Shown: positions 10,158-18,475 of the stretch, one piece after another
Layout: each line of letters opens with the position of its first letter
Numbering within the stretch: position 1 is the first letter of the stretch
Origin: Klebsormidium nitens
Taxonomy: Eukaryota; Streptophyta; Klebsormidiophyceae; Klebsormidiales; Klebsormidiaceae
Direction: 5' to 3'
DNA length: 64,000 bases
Assembly: GCA_000708835.1 (NCBI GenBank)
Contig: DF237439.1
Location: 1 to 64,000, forward strand
Notes under the pieces: generated by a model
The model's input: only the letters and a program-made list of their open reading frames with translations
What the model was told of the DNA's origin: nothing
The model's database searches: none
Program-made: the position numbers and the translations under genes

Positions 10158-10325
10158 ATGCCTGGAAAAACCCCCATGACAGGTGACGCCGCAGCCAGGA
10201 TCCAGTCGGCCACCGCAAAGGCCGGTGATGGAGGGGTACCGAAAGGCAGCTTTGCGGCAAGGGCTCAAAGTGCAGCTGCTACCAATGTCAACACCAGCGG
10301 GTCCCAGCCTTCCGGAAAGAAGTAG
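10158..10325 (+). CDS. Small SMP (seed maturation protein)/LEA-type protein, 55 aa
   Basis: The ATG at 10158 gives a 55-residue, Ala/Gly/Ser-rich hydrophilic protein: MPGKTPMTGDAAARIQSATA, then GSFAARAQSAA and a Lys-Lys end. DAARIQS...KGSFAARAQSAA is the signature of the SMP/LEA group, desiccation-associated proteins of plants and some fungi. It is intronless in the coding part. A gtaagtatatg donor just after the stop suggests a 3' UTR intron. It sits between virus-like blocks, so either a host gene lies inside the island or the virus carried it. Confidence 0.6.
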   Translation: MPGKTPMTGDAAARIQSATAKAGDGGVPKGSFAARAQSAAATNVNTSGSQPSGKK

Positions 10326-10419
10326 CTGCCGCGTAAGTATATGTTTGGGCATCTCTCTCAAGAATCTGCTTGTCAATTTGTTTGTGCAACCTGGAAGAGG
10401 TAGCTATGTCTATGATATG

Positions 10420-10735
10420 CACCATCTGAAAGACCGGAAGGTTCTGAGGAAGCCTGAGCTAACCATGTGATGCTTTCTGTATTCAGGACCTTTCGATTCT
10501 TGAGTCCCGTGGGATAGAGTTCTCGAGCAGGTTTGGGTGGACATTGTGAAGCTCCAGTAGAGGCGGGATGCACTGCACCATCTCAAGAACTGTAGGGTCC
10601 TGAGGAAGCCTGAGCTAACATTGTGTTCCTTTGTTTCTTCAGGACCTTACAGTTCTTGAGATAGTCCCACGGCATGGAGTACTCAGCAGGGTTGGTTGGA
10701 CATTGTAATGCTCAGTGGAGGCGTATTGTACTCGA
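10420..10735. repeat. 156-bp tandem duplication containing a hairpin
   Basis: Two copies have period 156 (for example gaggaagcctgagctaac at 10446 and 10602). In the second copy, 10582-10603 and 10639-10660 form inverted 22-bp arms with one mismatch around a 35-bp loop. In the first copy the arms have decayed. The arms end at a ttcttcag/attcag acceptor-like site. It could be a small MITE-like element or a structured intron end. Confidence 0.75.
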
Positions 10736-11005
10736 GGTCTGAGGGACATATGACGCTTTGATTGGCAAGTACCAGGATAGTCGCATGGCCCAGACATGTT
10801 CTTGCCAGCAGGGTACGAGCAGCTATTTTTCTGCTGCATAGAAAGGGACAGAGAGTTATGCGGGACATGCTGTATTCTGGCCATTGTTGAAAGTCTGTAT
10901 CATTTTTTGATCAGGCGGCATGTTATGCTGATTACGCTGCATTGCATTGTGCTCGATGGGGTGTAAGGCTTGAAAATAATAATCTTGCTATATAGTACCC
11001 TTGGC
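10736..11005. other. Intergenic, TATATA before the next gene
   Basis: No coding sequence is seen. A TATATA motif near 10989 lies about 12-17 bp before the ATG at 11006 and could be the promoter core. Confidence 0.4.
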
Positions 11006-11530
11006 ATGCTAAGACAGGCACAATGTAGCATTATATGCAAACACTTGGTTCTGTTCGCAACTTTCGCTACCCTCGTGCTGATGCCGAATCCTGCCCTGTG
11101 TGGAAGGATGATAAAATCCGATGGTGCTTTCGAGACATGGACCGATAAGATGGCAGATGCGAATGCTACCAGGAAGACCATGTTTCGGGAGACGAAGTGC
11201 ACGCCGTTCTGCGAGAAGGCCAAAGAGGGCCTCGAGAGAGGAAGCGAACGTTCCTATCTGTACTTGAAGGTGAAGGAGAACTCGCCATTCGATGCATATT
11301 TGCGCTCCGTACAAGGTGAAATCCTAGGAATCCTCGCGGAGGAAGGAGTGCAAAAACATGTGAGATGGCCTTACGATACGACCTCGATGGTGCTACGCAT
11401 CAAGATTCCCATGAGTCACGGACGAATGGATGTGAGATGCTTCGATGCCGATTCTCATGATGCTCTACCACCGGCTTCTATCGATGAATGTATGAATATA
11501 GCAGTGAAGATGGCCCTCTCCGAAACCTAA
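11006..11530 (+). CDS. Predicted secreted virus-like protein (174 aa)
   Basis: I chose ATG 11006 because it opens a signal-peptide-like N-terminus (MLRQAQCSII, then LVLFATFATLVLMPNPALCG). The mature part is mixed charge with a few cysteines (ETKCTPFCEKAKEG, MDVRCFDAD, IDECMN). The frame is intact and intronless, and lies 106 bp before the helicase. I do not recognise the family. Host or viral origin is not certain; compact neighbours favour viral. Confidence 0.5.
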   Translation: MLRQAQCSIICKHLVLFATFATLVLMPNPALCGRMIKSDGAFETWTDKMADANATRKTMFRETKCTPFCEKAKEGLERGSERSYLYLKVKENSPFDAYLRSVQGEILGILAEEGVQKHVRWPYDTTSMVLRIKIPMSHGRMDVRCFDADSHDALPPASIDECMNIAVKMALSET

Positions 11531-11636
11531 GCAATCCGTTCCAAGAATTGCCACCGCCTTTACAACAAATCTCGCCGCGGAGAGATGGTGCGTCGACTTG
11601 GGGCACCCACCGAACACGTAGAAATTAAACCACGGC

Positions 11637-12800
11637 ATGATGATTCTCACGGCGAGCTCCGAGCGCGTTCGACAGGCGGTGACCAAGTGTTCGCGCGAGC
11701 TTTGGTCGCATCAGCTCGCGATGATACACCGTTGCATGAGGCTCGAGCGCGAGGGTCCCGTGTTTGGAACGTTGTGCGACCCCCCGGGAACCGGCAAGAC
11801 GCATGCCGTGCTCGGGCTGGTGGCCGCGTCGTCAGGTAACGGCCTTACCGTGATCACGGTGCCACACAATATTTCTCACAATGGCGACTCGCTCTGAAGG
11901 ACTTTGAGCTAAAGGCGCTGACCGTCGTGAATTACGCGGATATATGCTCCCTCTTTTTTGAGTGGGACCAACCGTTCAGGAGGGAGTTTTCTCCGCGACT
12001 AGAGGGGCTGGATCTGATCCTCGCCTCGGACGTGTGTTTCGATCCCCTCGCGAACAACCTGCAAGAAGTGGGGATCAAGGTGTCCAGGTTGGTCTTTGAC
12101 GAAGCAGACACGATCCGCTATTGCGTTCGAAGCCTGGGGGACGCTCGGCATACGTGGCTCGTAACGGCTTCCTGGACCGAGAACGACGACGGTACTTGGA
12201 AGGGGCTACGGTCGGGGCGTCTCGACAGGGTGCAGTGCGAAGCAAACTTCATCGCTTCTAGCATCACGTTGCCGATGCCCGTGTACTCGACCATCGTGTG
12301 TCGCAGCCTCCACACAGATGCTGTACTGCGGTACGTACTGGACGGAGAGGCACTGGAGGCCGTGAACGCCCTGGACTACGCCAGGATCGTCTCGCGGCAC
12401 AACCCCCGCGCGGTCACCAGCGACGTGGATGCTATAGACGTCCTGTTGAAGGACGCCGTAGGTGATACCGAGTCGCTGGAAGAACGCTTGAGGAGCTGTC
12501 TCGCGGCGCTGCAGCGGCATGACATTTCGCCTAGGGACGTCAGAGTGTACGAAGCAGAGCGGGAGAGTGTCACGAGCGCGCTCGAGACTGCTAGGAGGAC
12601 GGCAGACAACATCCGCGCTCGCCTTCGTGACGCCGAGATGTGTTTGATATGCTACGATGCATTGGTCGACATCGGGACGAAGGTGATGACCAACTGCTGC
12701 CAGAACACTTTTTGCTTGGAATGTGCGAAGGACTGGTGGAGGGGCTCCGCATTCAAGAATTGCCCCGTCTGTCGAGAGAGACGAGCCTTCGAGGACCTTG
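11637..12800 (+). pseudogene. SNF2-like helicase N-terminal part with RING finger, frameshifted
   Basis: The ATG at 11637 opens a frame with Walker A (PPGTGKT, near 11780-11805). The frame is lost near 11880 by what looks like a single-base indel and resumes in the next frame with RLVFDEADTI (DEAD-type motif II, near 12090) and WLVTASW (motif III-like). A RING finger follows (12638-12784): CLIC...CCQNTFCLEC...CPVC, with Asn where the usual His would be. The order helicase lobe 1, RING recalls Rad5/HLTF-like and giant-virus DEAD/SNF2 helicases. The second lobe would fall in or after the assembly gap. It probably acted in viral transcription or DNA repair. The frameshift says it is dead unless it is a sequencing error. 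Confidence 0.6.
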
Positions 12801-13100
12801 NNNNNNNNNNNNNNNNNNNNNNNNNNNNNNNNNNNNNNNNNNNNNNNNNNNNNNNNNNNNNNNNNNNNNNNNNNNNNNNNNNNNNNNNNNNNNNNNNNNN
12901 NNNNNNNNNNNNNNNNNNNNNNNNNNNNNNNNNNNNNNNNNNNNNNNNNNNNNNNNNNNNNNNNNNNNNNNNNNNNNNNNNNNNNNNNNNNNNNNNNNNN
13001 NNNNNNNNNNNNNNNNNNNNNNNNNNNNNNNNNNNNNNNNNNNNNNNNNNNNNNNNNNNNNNNNNNNNNNNNNNNNNNNNNNNNNNNNNNNNNNNNNNNN
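12801..13100. other. Assembly gap (300 N)
   Basis: Exactly 300 N. A round number may be a placeholder, so continuity of frame across it cannot be assumed. Confidence 0.99.
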
Positions 13101-14158
13101 TGCACGACGCTACTCAAGTATATTTTCCTCTCGTAAGTTACAGCGGCATGATATCCGACGAAGAAGTGTACGACGCCGTTCTCGCACTGAGACCTCCGTT
13201 GGATCTTCTCCAGCGTGCCGTAGACGAACGCGGTTTCGAAGCACTCGACTACATGCTAGATAGGGAGTATGACGCGGATGAATCCCTGGAAGAAGCTATG
13301 GGGACCGCAGCGAAGCAGACATACGGAGAGCCCGTGGACGTCGGGAGTCTACCCAAGAGACTCGAGGCACTCGAAGAGCTAGATTCTTGGCGGTCGAAGC
13401 AACCGGAAAGGCTCAAGAGAGTCATCCTGTCGGGTGCTTCGCTGCTCGAAGGTGCAGTGAGACGTGCAGGTTGGACCAAGGCCGATCGCGCGGCTGGGAA
13501 GGCCATCGTGGACGCATTCGGCAACCAATCTTTCGTGGCTGCCCTGCGAGGCTTAGAGCTCGACAAGCGTTCTAAACGCCGGCACGAGGAGCTGCACGCT
13601 CCCGCTAGTGGATTCGTACAGATGACGACCCGTCTGAGGGGAAGGAACATGGGTCAGTTCGCGGATAACCGGAGAGCGACGGAGTGGTGGACTTCGTCGC
13701 ACGCGCACGAGCAACTGCGAGATGAACTCTACCGGAAGGAGTATAAGCCCCCACGTTACGTCTCGATGCTGCGGTACTTCCTCGCAGCGGGTCTGCGTGC
13801 GCCCAGACACCCGAGAGGATTCACACGGCGGTACCTCTACCGCGGCACCGACCGAGTCAATCTGATGATAGGTGCGTTGGAAACGACCAGAAAATTCCAC
13901 GAAAGGTCCTTCTCTTCGTGGACGTGGGACGAGGACGTCGCAGCTTCGTTCGGAGACCGCACCTTGCGACTGCACTTGTCGGACATCAGGCCCGGAACAC
14001 CCTGCGTCTGGTTCGGGCTCGGCAACGCGGCATCCCAAGTAGTAGGAGAACGGGAGGTGTTGCTGCCGCCCGGCAATTTCAGACTTCACAAGAAACAGGG
14101 ACGCATCTATGACGTCGACTTCGAACCGGAACCCGACTTCATGCGGACGACTGCATGA
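13101..14158 (+). CDS. ADP-ribosyltransferase-like domain protein, 5' end in gap
   Basis: The frame is open from the gap to the stop at 14156-14158. The first 200 residues are helical and charged. The C-terminal 110 residues carry the three marks of an R-S-E mono-ADP-ribosyltransferase: YLYRG (about 13838), SFSSWT followed by AASFG (about 13905-13945), and EREVLLPPG (E-x-E, about 14048). The class transfers ADP-ribose from NAD to protein targets and includes phage, bacterial and eukaryotic enzymes. The frame matches that of the helicase only if the gap is truly 300 bp or keeps phase. So fusion with the helicase/RING part is possible but unproven. Confidence 0.6.
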
Positions 14159-14161
14159 TGT

Positions 14162-14668
14162 CTAGTGCAGACATGTCTTCACCGAAGCTCTGTCCTTGTA
14201 TAGGTTCCTGGTCCAGAGACCGGCGCGGCTGAACTGGTTATCCTCTTCCATGATGCACTTTGGATTCTGGATGTTGTGCCCGTCCACCACCCACTGGGGC
14301 CCGATCCTGCTCAGGTCCAAGCTGGTCGTCTCTCCTCTCAACGAGCCCCTGAACTTGGATTCGGGCGCCGGAACTCCCTTCGATGCCCCTCGTGGCAAGA
14401 CGAATGGCCCAGTGTCGCGCAGCAATGCCGAATTGGGTACGATACTGGCTCTGAGAACGTGTCCTGCGCGGTTGGTTATGCCCCGCATGATGGACTCTCT
14501 GTCGATCTGCTCCGAGCTATGCGGTGGAAATATGGCATCGCATGTGATGCCTGGAACCGTAGTATCCAGAGGGCATGCATCCCGCGCGTGATTGATCCTG
14601 TCCATGAAATAACGGCCCGGAGCGAGGCTCTGTTGCAATTGATAGTCAATGCTCTCCCTCAACGCCAT
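14162..14668 (-). CDS. Virus-like conserved-type protein (168 aa)
   Basis: I chose ATG 14668 (MALRESIDYQLQQSLAPGRY...). It contains IDRESIMRGITNRAG, which recalls an I-D-x-E-S-x-L-R-G-I motif of a small giant-virus family as I remember it; this is not verified. It converges with the ART-domain gene, stop to stop, 3 bp apart, and is followed 35 bp upstream by the next minus-strand frame, a typical viral packing. No membrane segment. Confidence 0.5.
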   Translation of the reverse strand: MALRESIDYQLQQSLAPGRYFMDRINHARDACPLDTTVPGITCDAIFPPHSSEQIDRESIMRGITNRAGHVLRASIVPNSALLRDTGPFVLPRGASKGVPAPESKFRGSLRGETTSLDLSRIGPQWVVDGHNIQNPKCIMEEDNQFSRAGLWTRNLYKDRASVKTCLH

Positions 14669-14703
14669 CACTACATTGATCACAACAAAATATTTGCACC
14701 GGC

Positions 14704-15192
14704 CTAACGGATTATCACGGTAGCGGAGGGCCGGACTCTACCCATGTCGATAGCCGGTCTCTGGACTCGGCGAGTCGTGACATACTGTTTGTTTCTCTCT
14801 TCCACTCGCGTCGACACGCCTCCTCGAGCATGATTTTCGATCACTATATGATCGTAGAGAGAGCAAGGGCCATACTTGATATCAGTGGGAGGAAGGAGGT
14901 TTATGGTACCGAATCTTTCGTTTATCTGACCCCTCTCCTTGATATCCTTAGGATGCTTCGTAGCAGGACGCGTCAGAGTGCTATCGATATCGATCTTACC
15001 GATACGACCTTCATTGCCCCTATAAGTGGAGCGCTCGATTAATTCCGTCGAGACACAAGGGATTTTGGGATCATACGTATTGAAAGGCTCACCGAAGCGC
15101 AATTTAGTTTCCGTATTGACTAGCGACCCTGATGGTCGATATTGCGAATCGCACTGCTCATAGACATTTCGACATTCCGTCGCAGGACACCT
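14704..15192 (-). pseudogene. Virus-like protein lacking an ATG start
   Basis: The frame is open from just after TGA at 15193-15195. It reads CRNVYEQCDSQYRPSGSLVN, then TKLRFGEPFNTYDPKIPC, then GKIDIDSTLTRP, clearly protein-like. No ATG lies in frame before the conserved start. An ATG two codons upstream is in another frame, so one indel near 15190 would explain the loss. The IDIDSTLTR segment and the tandem position suggest relationship to the 14162-14668 gene. Confidence 0.45.
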
Positions 15193-15289
15193 TCATAGGA
15201 ACAGATATCATCGGAATATATTGATATCATATTATAATGATACATGATAAAGGCCTATATCGCATACGTGTATACCGTGCATACTATAA
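15193..15289. promoter_or_regulatory. AT-rich divergent intergenic region
   Basis: An AT-rich stretch (atattgatatcatattat near 15217) lies between divergent virus-like frames. A promoter role is inferred from position only. Confidence 0.3.
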
Positions 15290-16051
15290 CATATTCCAGT
15301 AATCAAAGGCATCTGCCTGACCCTTTCGGAGATTTTCGAGAAACTGAAAGAGAACTGCCGGAACGTGACTGCAACCGAAGAGGCAGAGGAGGAAGAAAAT
15401 GCAAAGGAGACTGCAAAGGTTGTCCAGTTGGCCAAGTGGGATCAGGTGGAGGTCAACCTGCCGACGTACGAATCCCTGAAGGCGTTGTCTACGCTTACGA
15501 AGCAGCTTCCGAACATGAACAAGGTGTTAGAGTCGGTGAAAAACCTGTATATGCAGTTCTTTCCCGATGAGCACGAGACTTTGCTCGTTCAGAAGAGTGT
15601 GGACTATCGCAACAAAGCCAGCAGTGAAAGGTGCAGCGTTGTCGGGAGGACGCCACGGCTACTAGCGGCTGAGGTGGCAATGGCTGCCTGGTTGCGTCAG
15701 GGGCGAAGGTGCTCGATCTGCGACATGCAGTGCGATTGGAACAGACTGTGCGGAGGGTGGGGCAGCTTTCCTCAGATAGACCGATCGGATGTCGCGGTTG
15801 AAACTTATGTGGGCAATTTTTCCTGGGTTTGTAGCAGATGCAACACGTTGAAGGGTCACTTCGTGGAATTGATAAGGTACGATGAGTTGGCACTCGAGAC
15901 CCTGCGCAGAATCGAAGAGAATTCCGAAGACACATTAGGGGACGACCTTGCAGGACAAGTGTTGAGGGAGATAGAGAGACAGTCGATGAGGGACACGTAC
16001 GTAAGATCCATTGCGAAAGAGAAGGGGCCAAAAGGGCTTCGAAAACCGTAG
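15290..16051 (+). pseudogene. HNH/recombination-endonuclease-like protein, no ATG at start
   Basis: Open from a stop at 15287 to 16051. The N-terminal third is charged and helical (EIFEKLKENCRN, EEAEEEENAKETAK). The C-terminal half has CSICDMQC, then PQIDRSD, then NFSWVCSRCNTLKGH. That is two CxxC knuckles around a short loop, ending in C-x2-C-N-x3-G, as in zinc-bound HNH/endonuclease VII folds. The usual catalytic DH/HH pair is replaced by ID, so nuclease activity is doubtful. The first in-frame ATG is at 15515. A GTG at 15365 would fit the length but is not a normal eukaryotic start. Confidence 0.5.
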
Positions 16052-16454
16052 CCCTAAAATCCTAAAACCGTAGCACAACAACCTTGGACGACCAAGATTT
16101 TTTTCTAAGATGTATTTGATACACCTGTCCGCAGCAATCGCACGCTTGTTGGCAGCCTGACGGACGAGGGCCCCAAGGGGGCGCACCCTCCCAGGGGGCA
16201 CATCCTGGCAGGGCGCACGACGCTAGAGAGACGCAGTATACAGCTGGACGTCCTGATTTTTCTGCAACTCTCTCATCTCCAACGTGCATCATGCGAATGT
16301 ACATCATATGAATGCGTGTTCTGAAGTAACGATGCTACAGGATTCCATTCTTTCGGCCTCAAACATTTCTTCGTGGTGACGCTTTACTGGGTCATCAAAG
16401 AGGAATGTCTCTTACATGTTAACTTGGGCGAAAAGTCTCTAGCCGTATCTATCT
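16052..16454. other. Short intergenic stretch
   Basis: No gene seen. It contains a GC-rich patch (ccaagggggcgcaccctcccaggg near 16171-16195) with inverted-repeat potential. Confidence 0.35.
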
Positions 16455-17318
16455 CTAAGTTTTCCTCCCGGTCTTTCTTTTGCTGGACTTCTTTCCTGCT
16501 TTCTTCCTCGTGCTCGCAGACATCAGTGCTAGTAAGCCTCCGCCCACGGCCACGCCACCGCCGCCACCACCTCCGCCGCCTCCACCAACCCCTCCTCTCC
16601 CACCGGCGCCGCCTCCACCAGCCGAGGAACGCGCACCTAGAGAAGTGCGTGGGCTGTTGGTACCGTAGGTAGCTGAGACGGAAAGTGAGGTCAGCGCCGA
16701 AACGAGGGGGCTCCCATCATAGGAAACCCGCCTCTGGCTCCCTTGACCCAAGGAACGTGGAGGGGGTAAGGCGTCGAGTTTCCTTCTCAAGCTATTCGAA
16801 AGGGGAGCTAAAGGTGGTGGGTTCCAAGGACGATTCTTGACTTGCGAATGCCTCATCGAGACTGCTGGTCTCGACCAGGCTCGAGAGGCTCCGCCGAATG
16901 GCGTCGCGGGTGCACTCTGCACCTTACTCGCCAGAGGACGCTCGCTCGACCACCACCAGTTTGGGCGCGACGAAAGCGAAGATCTGGAACTTTCGTCACC
17001 TGATACGGAACGTTCGGATAGGTCTTCGTCCTCGTAAGACGTACGGCTGCGCAACATTGCCACCTGCTCGGGGCTCAACGTGACAATCTCTGATTGACGG
17101 TAGTCAGGAATACCATCCGGTCTGCTTAGGACATTCTCACCGTCCCTCGCCCACGCATAGAGTGTTTCAACGGGTCTGATCGCGTCCTCTGGAATGATTC
17201 TTCTGTCATCGTATCCGTTGATACCTGCTTCTAGCCATTTCGGGACGTATCCATATCGGCGGCTTGGATCGAAACCAGGGATGTTCCTTCTCAGTTGGTT
17301 GGTCGGCCGTGGAAACAT
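16455..17318 (-). CDS. Virus-like protein with Gly-rich, basic tail (287 aa)
   Basis: I chose ATG 17318 (MFPRPTNQLRRNIPGFDPSR...). Residues 1-110 look folded (PKWLEAGINGYDDRRIIPE, AIRPVETLYAWARDG). The middle is Ser/Arg/Pro-rich. Near residues 225-265 is a poly-Gly run, and the end is Lys-rich (KKAGKKSSKRKTGRK). The tail suggests nucleic-acid binding. The frame is intact and intronless. TATATATA lies about 10 bp upstream of the ATG. The start is 56 bp from the divergent thaumatin-like gene. The family is not recognised. Confidence 0.5.
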   Translation of the reverse strand: MFPRPTNQLRRNIPGFDPSRRYGYVPKWLEAGINGYDDRRIIPEDAIRPVETLYAWARDGENVLSRPDGIPDYRQSEIVTLSPEQVAMLRSRTSYEDEDLSERSVSGDESSRSSLSSRPNWWWSSERPLASKVQSAPATPFGGASRAWSRPAVSMRHSQVKNRPWNPPPLAPLSNSLRRKLDALPPPRSLGQGSQRRVSYDGSPLVSALTSLSVSATYGTNSPRTSLGARSSAGGGGAGGRGGVGGGGGGGGGGGVAVGGGLLALMSASTRKKAGKKSSKRKTGRKT

Positions 17319-17374
17319 CCTAGAGATATATATACATCGGAAGAAAAGAATTCCTGCACCTATATGTATCTGGT
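17319..17374. promoter_or_regulatory. 56-bp divergent promoter region
   Basis: TATATATA at about 17327-17335 serves the minus gene. A second, AT-rich ctatatgtatc near 17359 lies just before the ATG of the thaumatin-like gene. No CGTCCGAA box is present. Confidence 0.4.
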
Positions 17375-18001
17375 ATGACAAAGCTCATCCTCGCACTCGC
17401 AGTCATCTTCCTCAGTCAACATGTTTCATGTAGAGTCATCACCATTCATAACAATTGCAACACGAAGATCTCGTGGGGTATAGAGGAGGCGCGAGGGATG
17501 CTGACGACCTCCCTCTCCAGAGAGCTGAAGCCCGGAGAGAGGTCTGCACCTATAGTAGTGCCACAAGGTTGTGGAGGTCGCATCTGGGACGATTCGAGTG
17601 AGCCGTACGCGCACACGATCGCCGAGTTCTTCATGGACGACGTGGGCGGCGATTACTACGACATCAGCATAGTAGACGGATTCGACACGGGCATCAGGTT
17701 CGCACCATCCTCAGAAAATTGCGACACGATAGAGTGTGCGTTCGATGCGAGAGCAGCATGTCCTAGCGAACTCTTACATCCTACCGGCTTTCCTTGTCTG
17801 AGTGCTTGCACCAAGTACGGGACGCCTCCTTATTGCTGTACGGGAGCCGACAACAACACTCCTGAGAAGTGCCCTGCTAACGAATGGTCTCTCTACTTCA
17901 AAACCCTCTGTCCGGATGCTTACACTTTCGCTTTCGATGACCCTACTTCGATAAGAGTCTGCAAGGATGCTGCCTCGTACGAGATAACCTTCTGTCCCTG
18001 A
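17375..18001 (+). CDS. Thaumatin-like protein within the viral gene array (208 aa)
   Basis: A signal peptide (MTKLILALAVIFLSQHVSC) is followed by thaumatin-family marks: ITIHNNCNTKISWGI, GCGGRIW, DYYDISIVDGFD, PPYCCTGADN, TLCPDAYTFAFDDPTS and the terminal YEITFCP. It is intronless and near full length for the family (about 200-225 aa). Thaumatin-like proteins are secreted, disulfide-rich proteins of plants (PR-5), fungi and animals, some binding or cleaving beta-glucans. Its ends are tight: 56 bp to the divergent gene, and its stop lies 2 bp from the converging stop at 18004. This packing argues it was a viral gene, presumably captured from a host. Confidence 0.8.
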   Translation: MTKLILALAVIFLSQHVSCRVITIHNNCNTKISWGIEEARGMLTTSLSRELKPGERSAPIVVPQGCGGRIWDDSSEPYAHTIAEFFMDDVGGDYYDISIVDGFDTGIRFAPSSENCDTIECAFDARAACPSELLHPTGFPCLSACTKYGTPPYCCTGADNNTPEKCPANEWSLYFKTLCPDAYTFAFDDPTSIRVCKDAASYEITFCP

Positions 18002-18003
18002 CT

Positions 18004-18303
18004 CTACACGTATTCGTCGCAATCTACATACTTCACCTGCAGATTCGTCATCACGCTGTCTTTGAGGAGGTGCACGCCTTCTCGCACATCCTGCTGATCC
18101 GGCGTTCCTCGAAAATCTTGCACCAAGACGGAGAAGGGTGAGGTGTAGACGGCGGCCCTCGTAAGACCGGCGCTGTTGTCGTATGTGACCACCATGAAAG
18201 GGTCCTTGATCTCTCGCTCTTGGTCCAGGATAGTGAGGATGGCGTTCGCCACGCAGTCGTTGGAAGCTTGGATGGTCGTATTGCGGGCGCCTGAAGAAGC
18301 CAT
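18004..18303 (-). CDS. Small virus-like protein (99 aa)
   Basis: ATG 18303 (MASSGARNTTIQASNDCVAN...). Intact, alpha/beta-looking, with AILTILDQEREIKDPFMVVT and NLQVKYVDCDEYV. The family is not recognised. Its promoter carries two CGTCCGAAA boxes and a TATA box. The same MAS start context and the same promoter layout occur at the 8381 gene. Confidence 0.55.
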   Translation of the reverse strand: MASSGARNTTIQASNDCVANAILTILDQEREIKDPFMVVTYDNSAGLTRAAVYTSPFSVLVQDFRGTPDQQDVREGVHLLKDSVMTNLQVKYVDCDEYV

Positions 18304-18375
18304 GTTTGCAAAGAACGTCAGATTGCAGAATGATGGAATGATGGGAATGATGGGAGAGGGGGCTAGGTGCTGTCT

Positions 18376-18414
18376 CTTATAGTAGTGGCGTCCGAAAAAA
18401 GGCCCCGTCCGAAA
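18376..18414 (-). promoter_or_regulatory. Virus-type promoter: two CGTCCGAAA boxes plus TATAAG
   Basis: Plus-strand CGTCCGAAA at 18389-18397 and 18406-18414 lies upstream of TATAAG (plus 18376-18381). The nearest box is 7 bp from the TATA box and the ATG is about 73 bp further. A further, oppositely oriented TTTCGGACG lies at 18467-18475 without a TATA box. Confidence 0.6.
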
Positions 18415-18475
18415 CTTCAGACTTTTTTTCCTGGACAATAACAAACGAAGATGACTCGCCCAGGAGTTTCGGACG

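Noticed and set aside
17375-18001. Thaumatin-like gene as an ordinary host gene
   Set aside because: Not excluded, but it has no intron and is packed 2 and 56 bp from virus-like genes; viral capture is the simpler reading.
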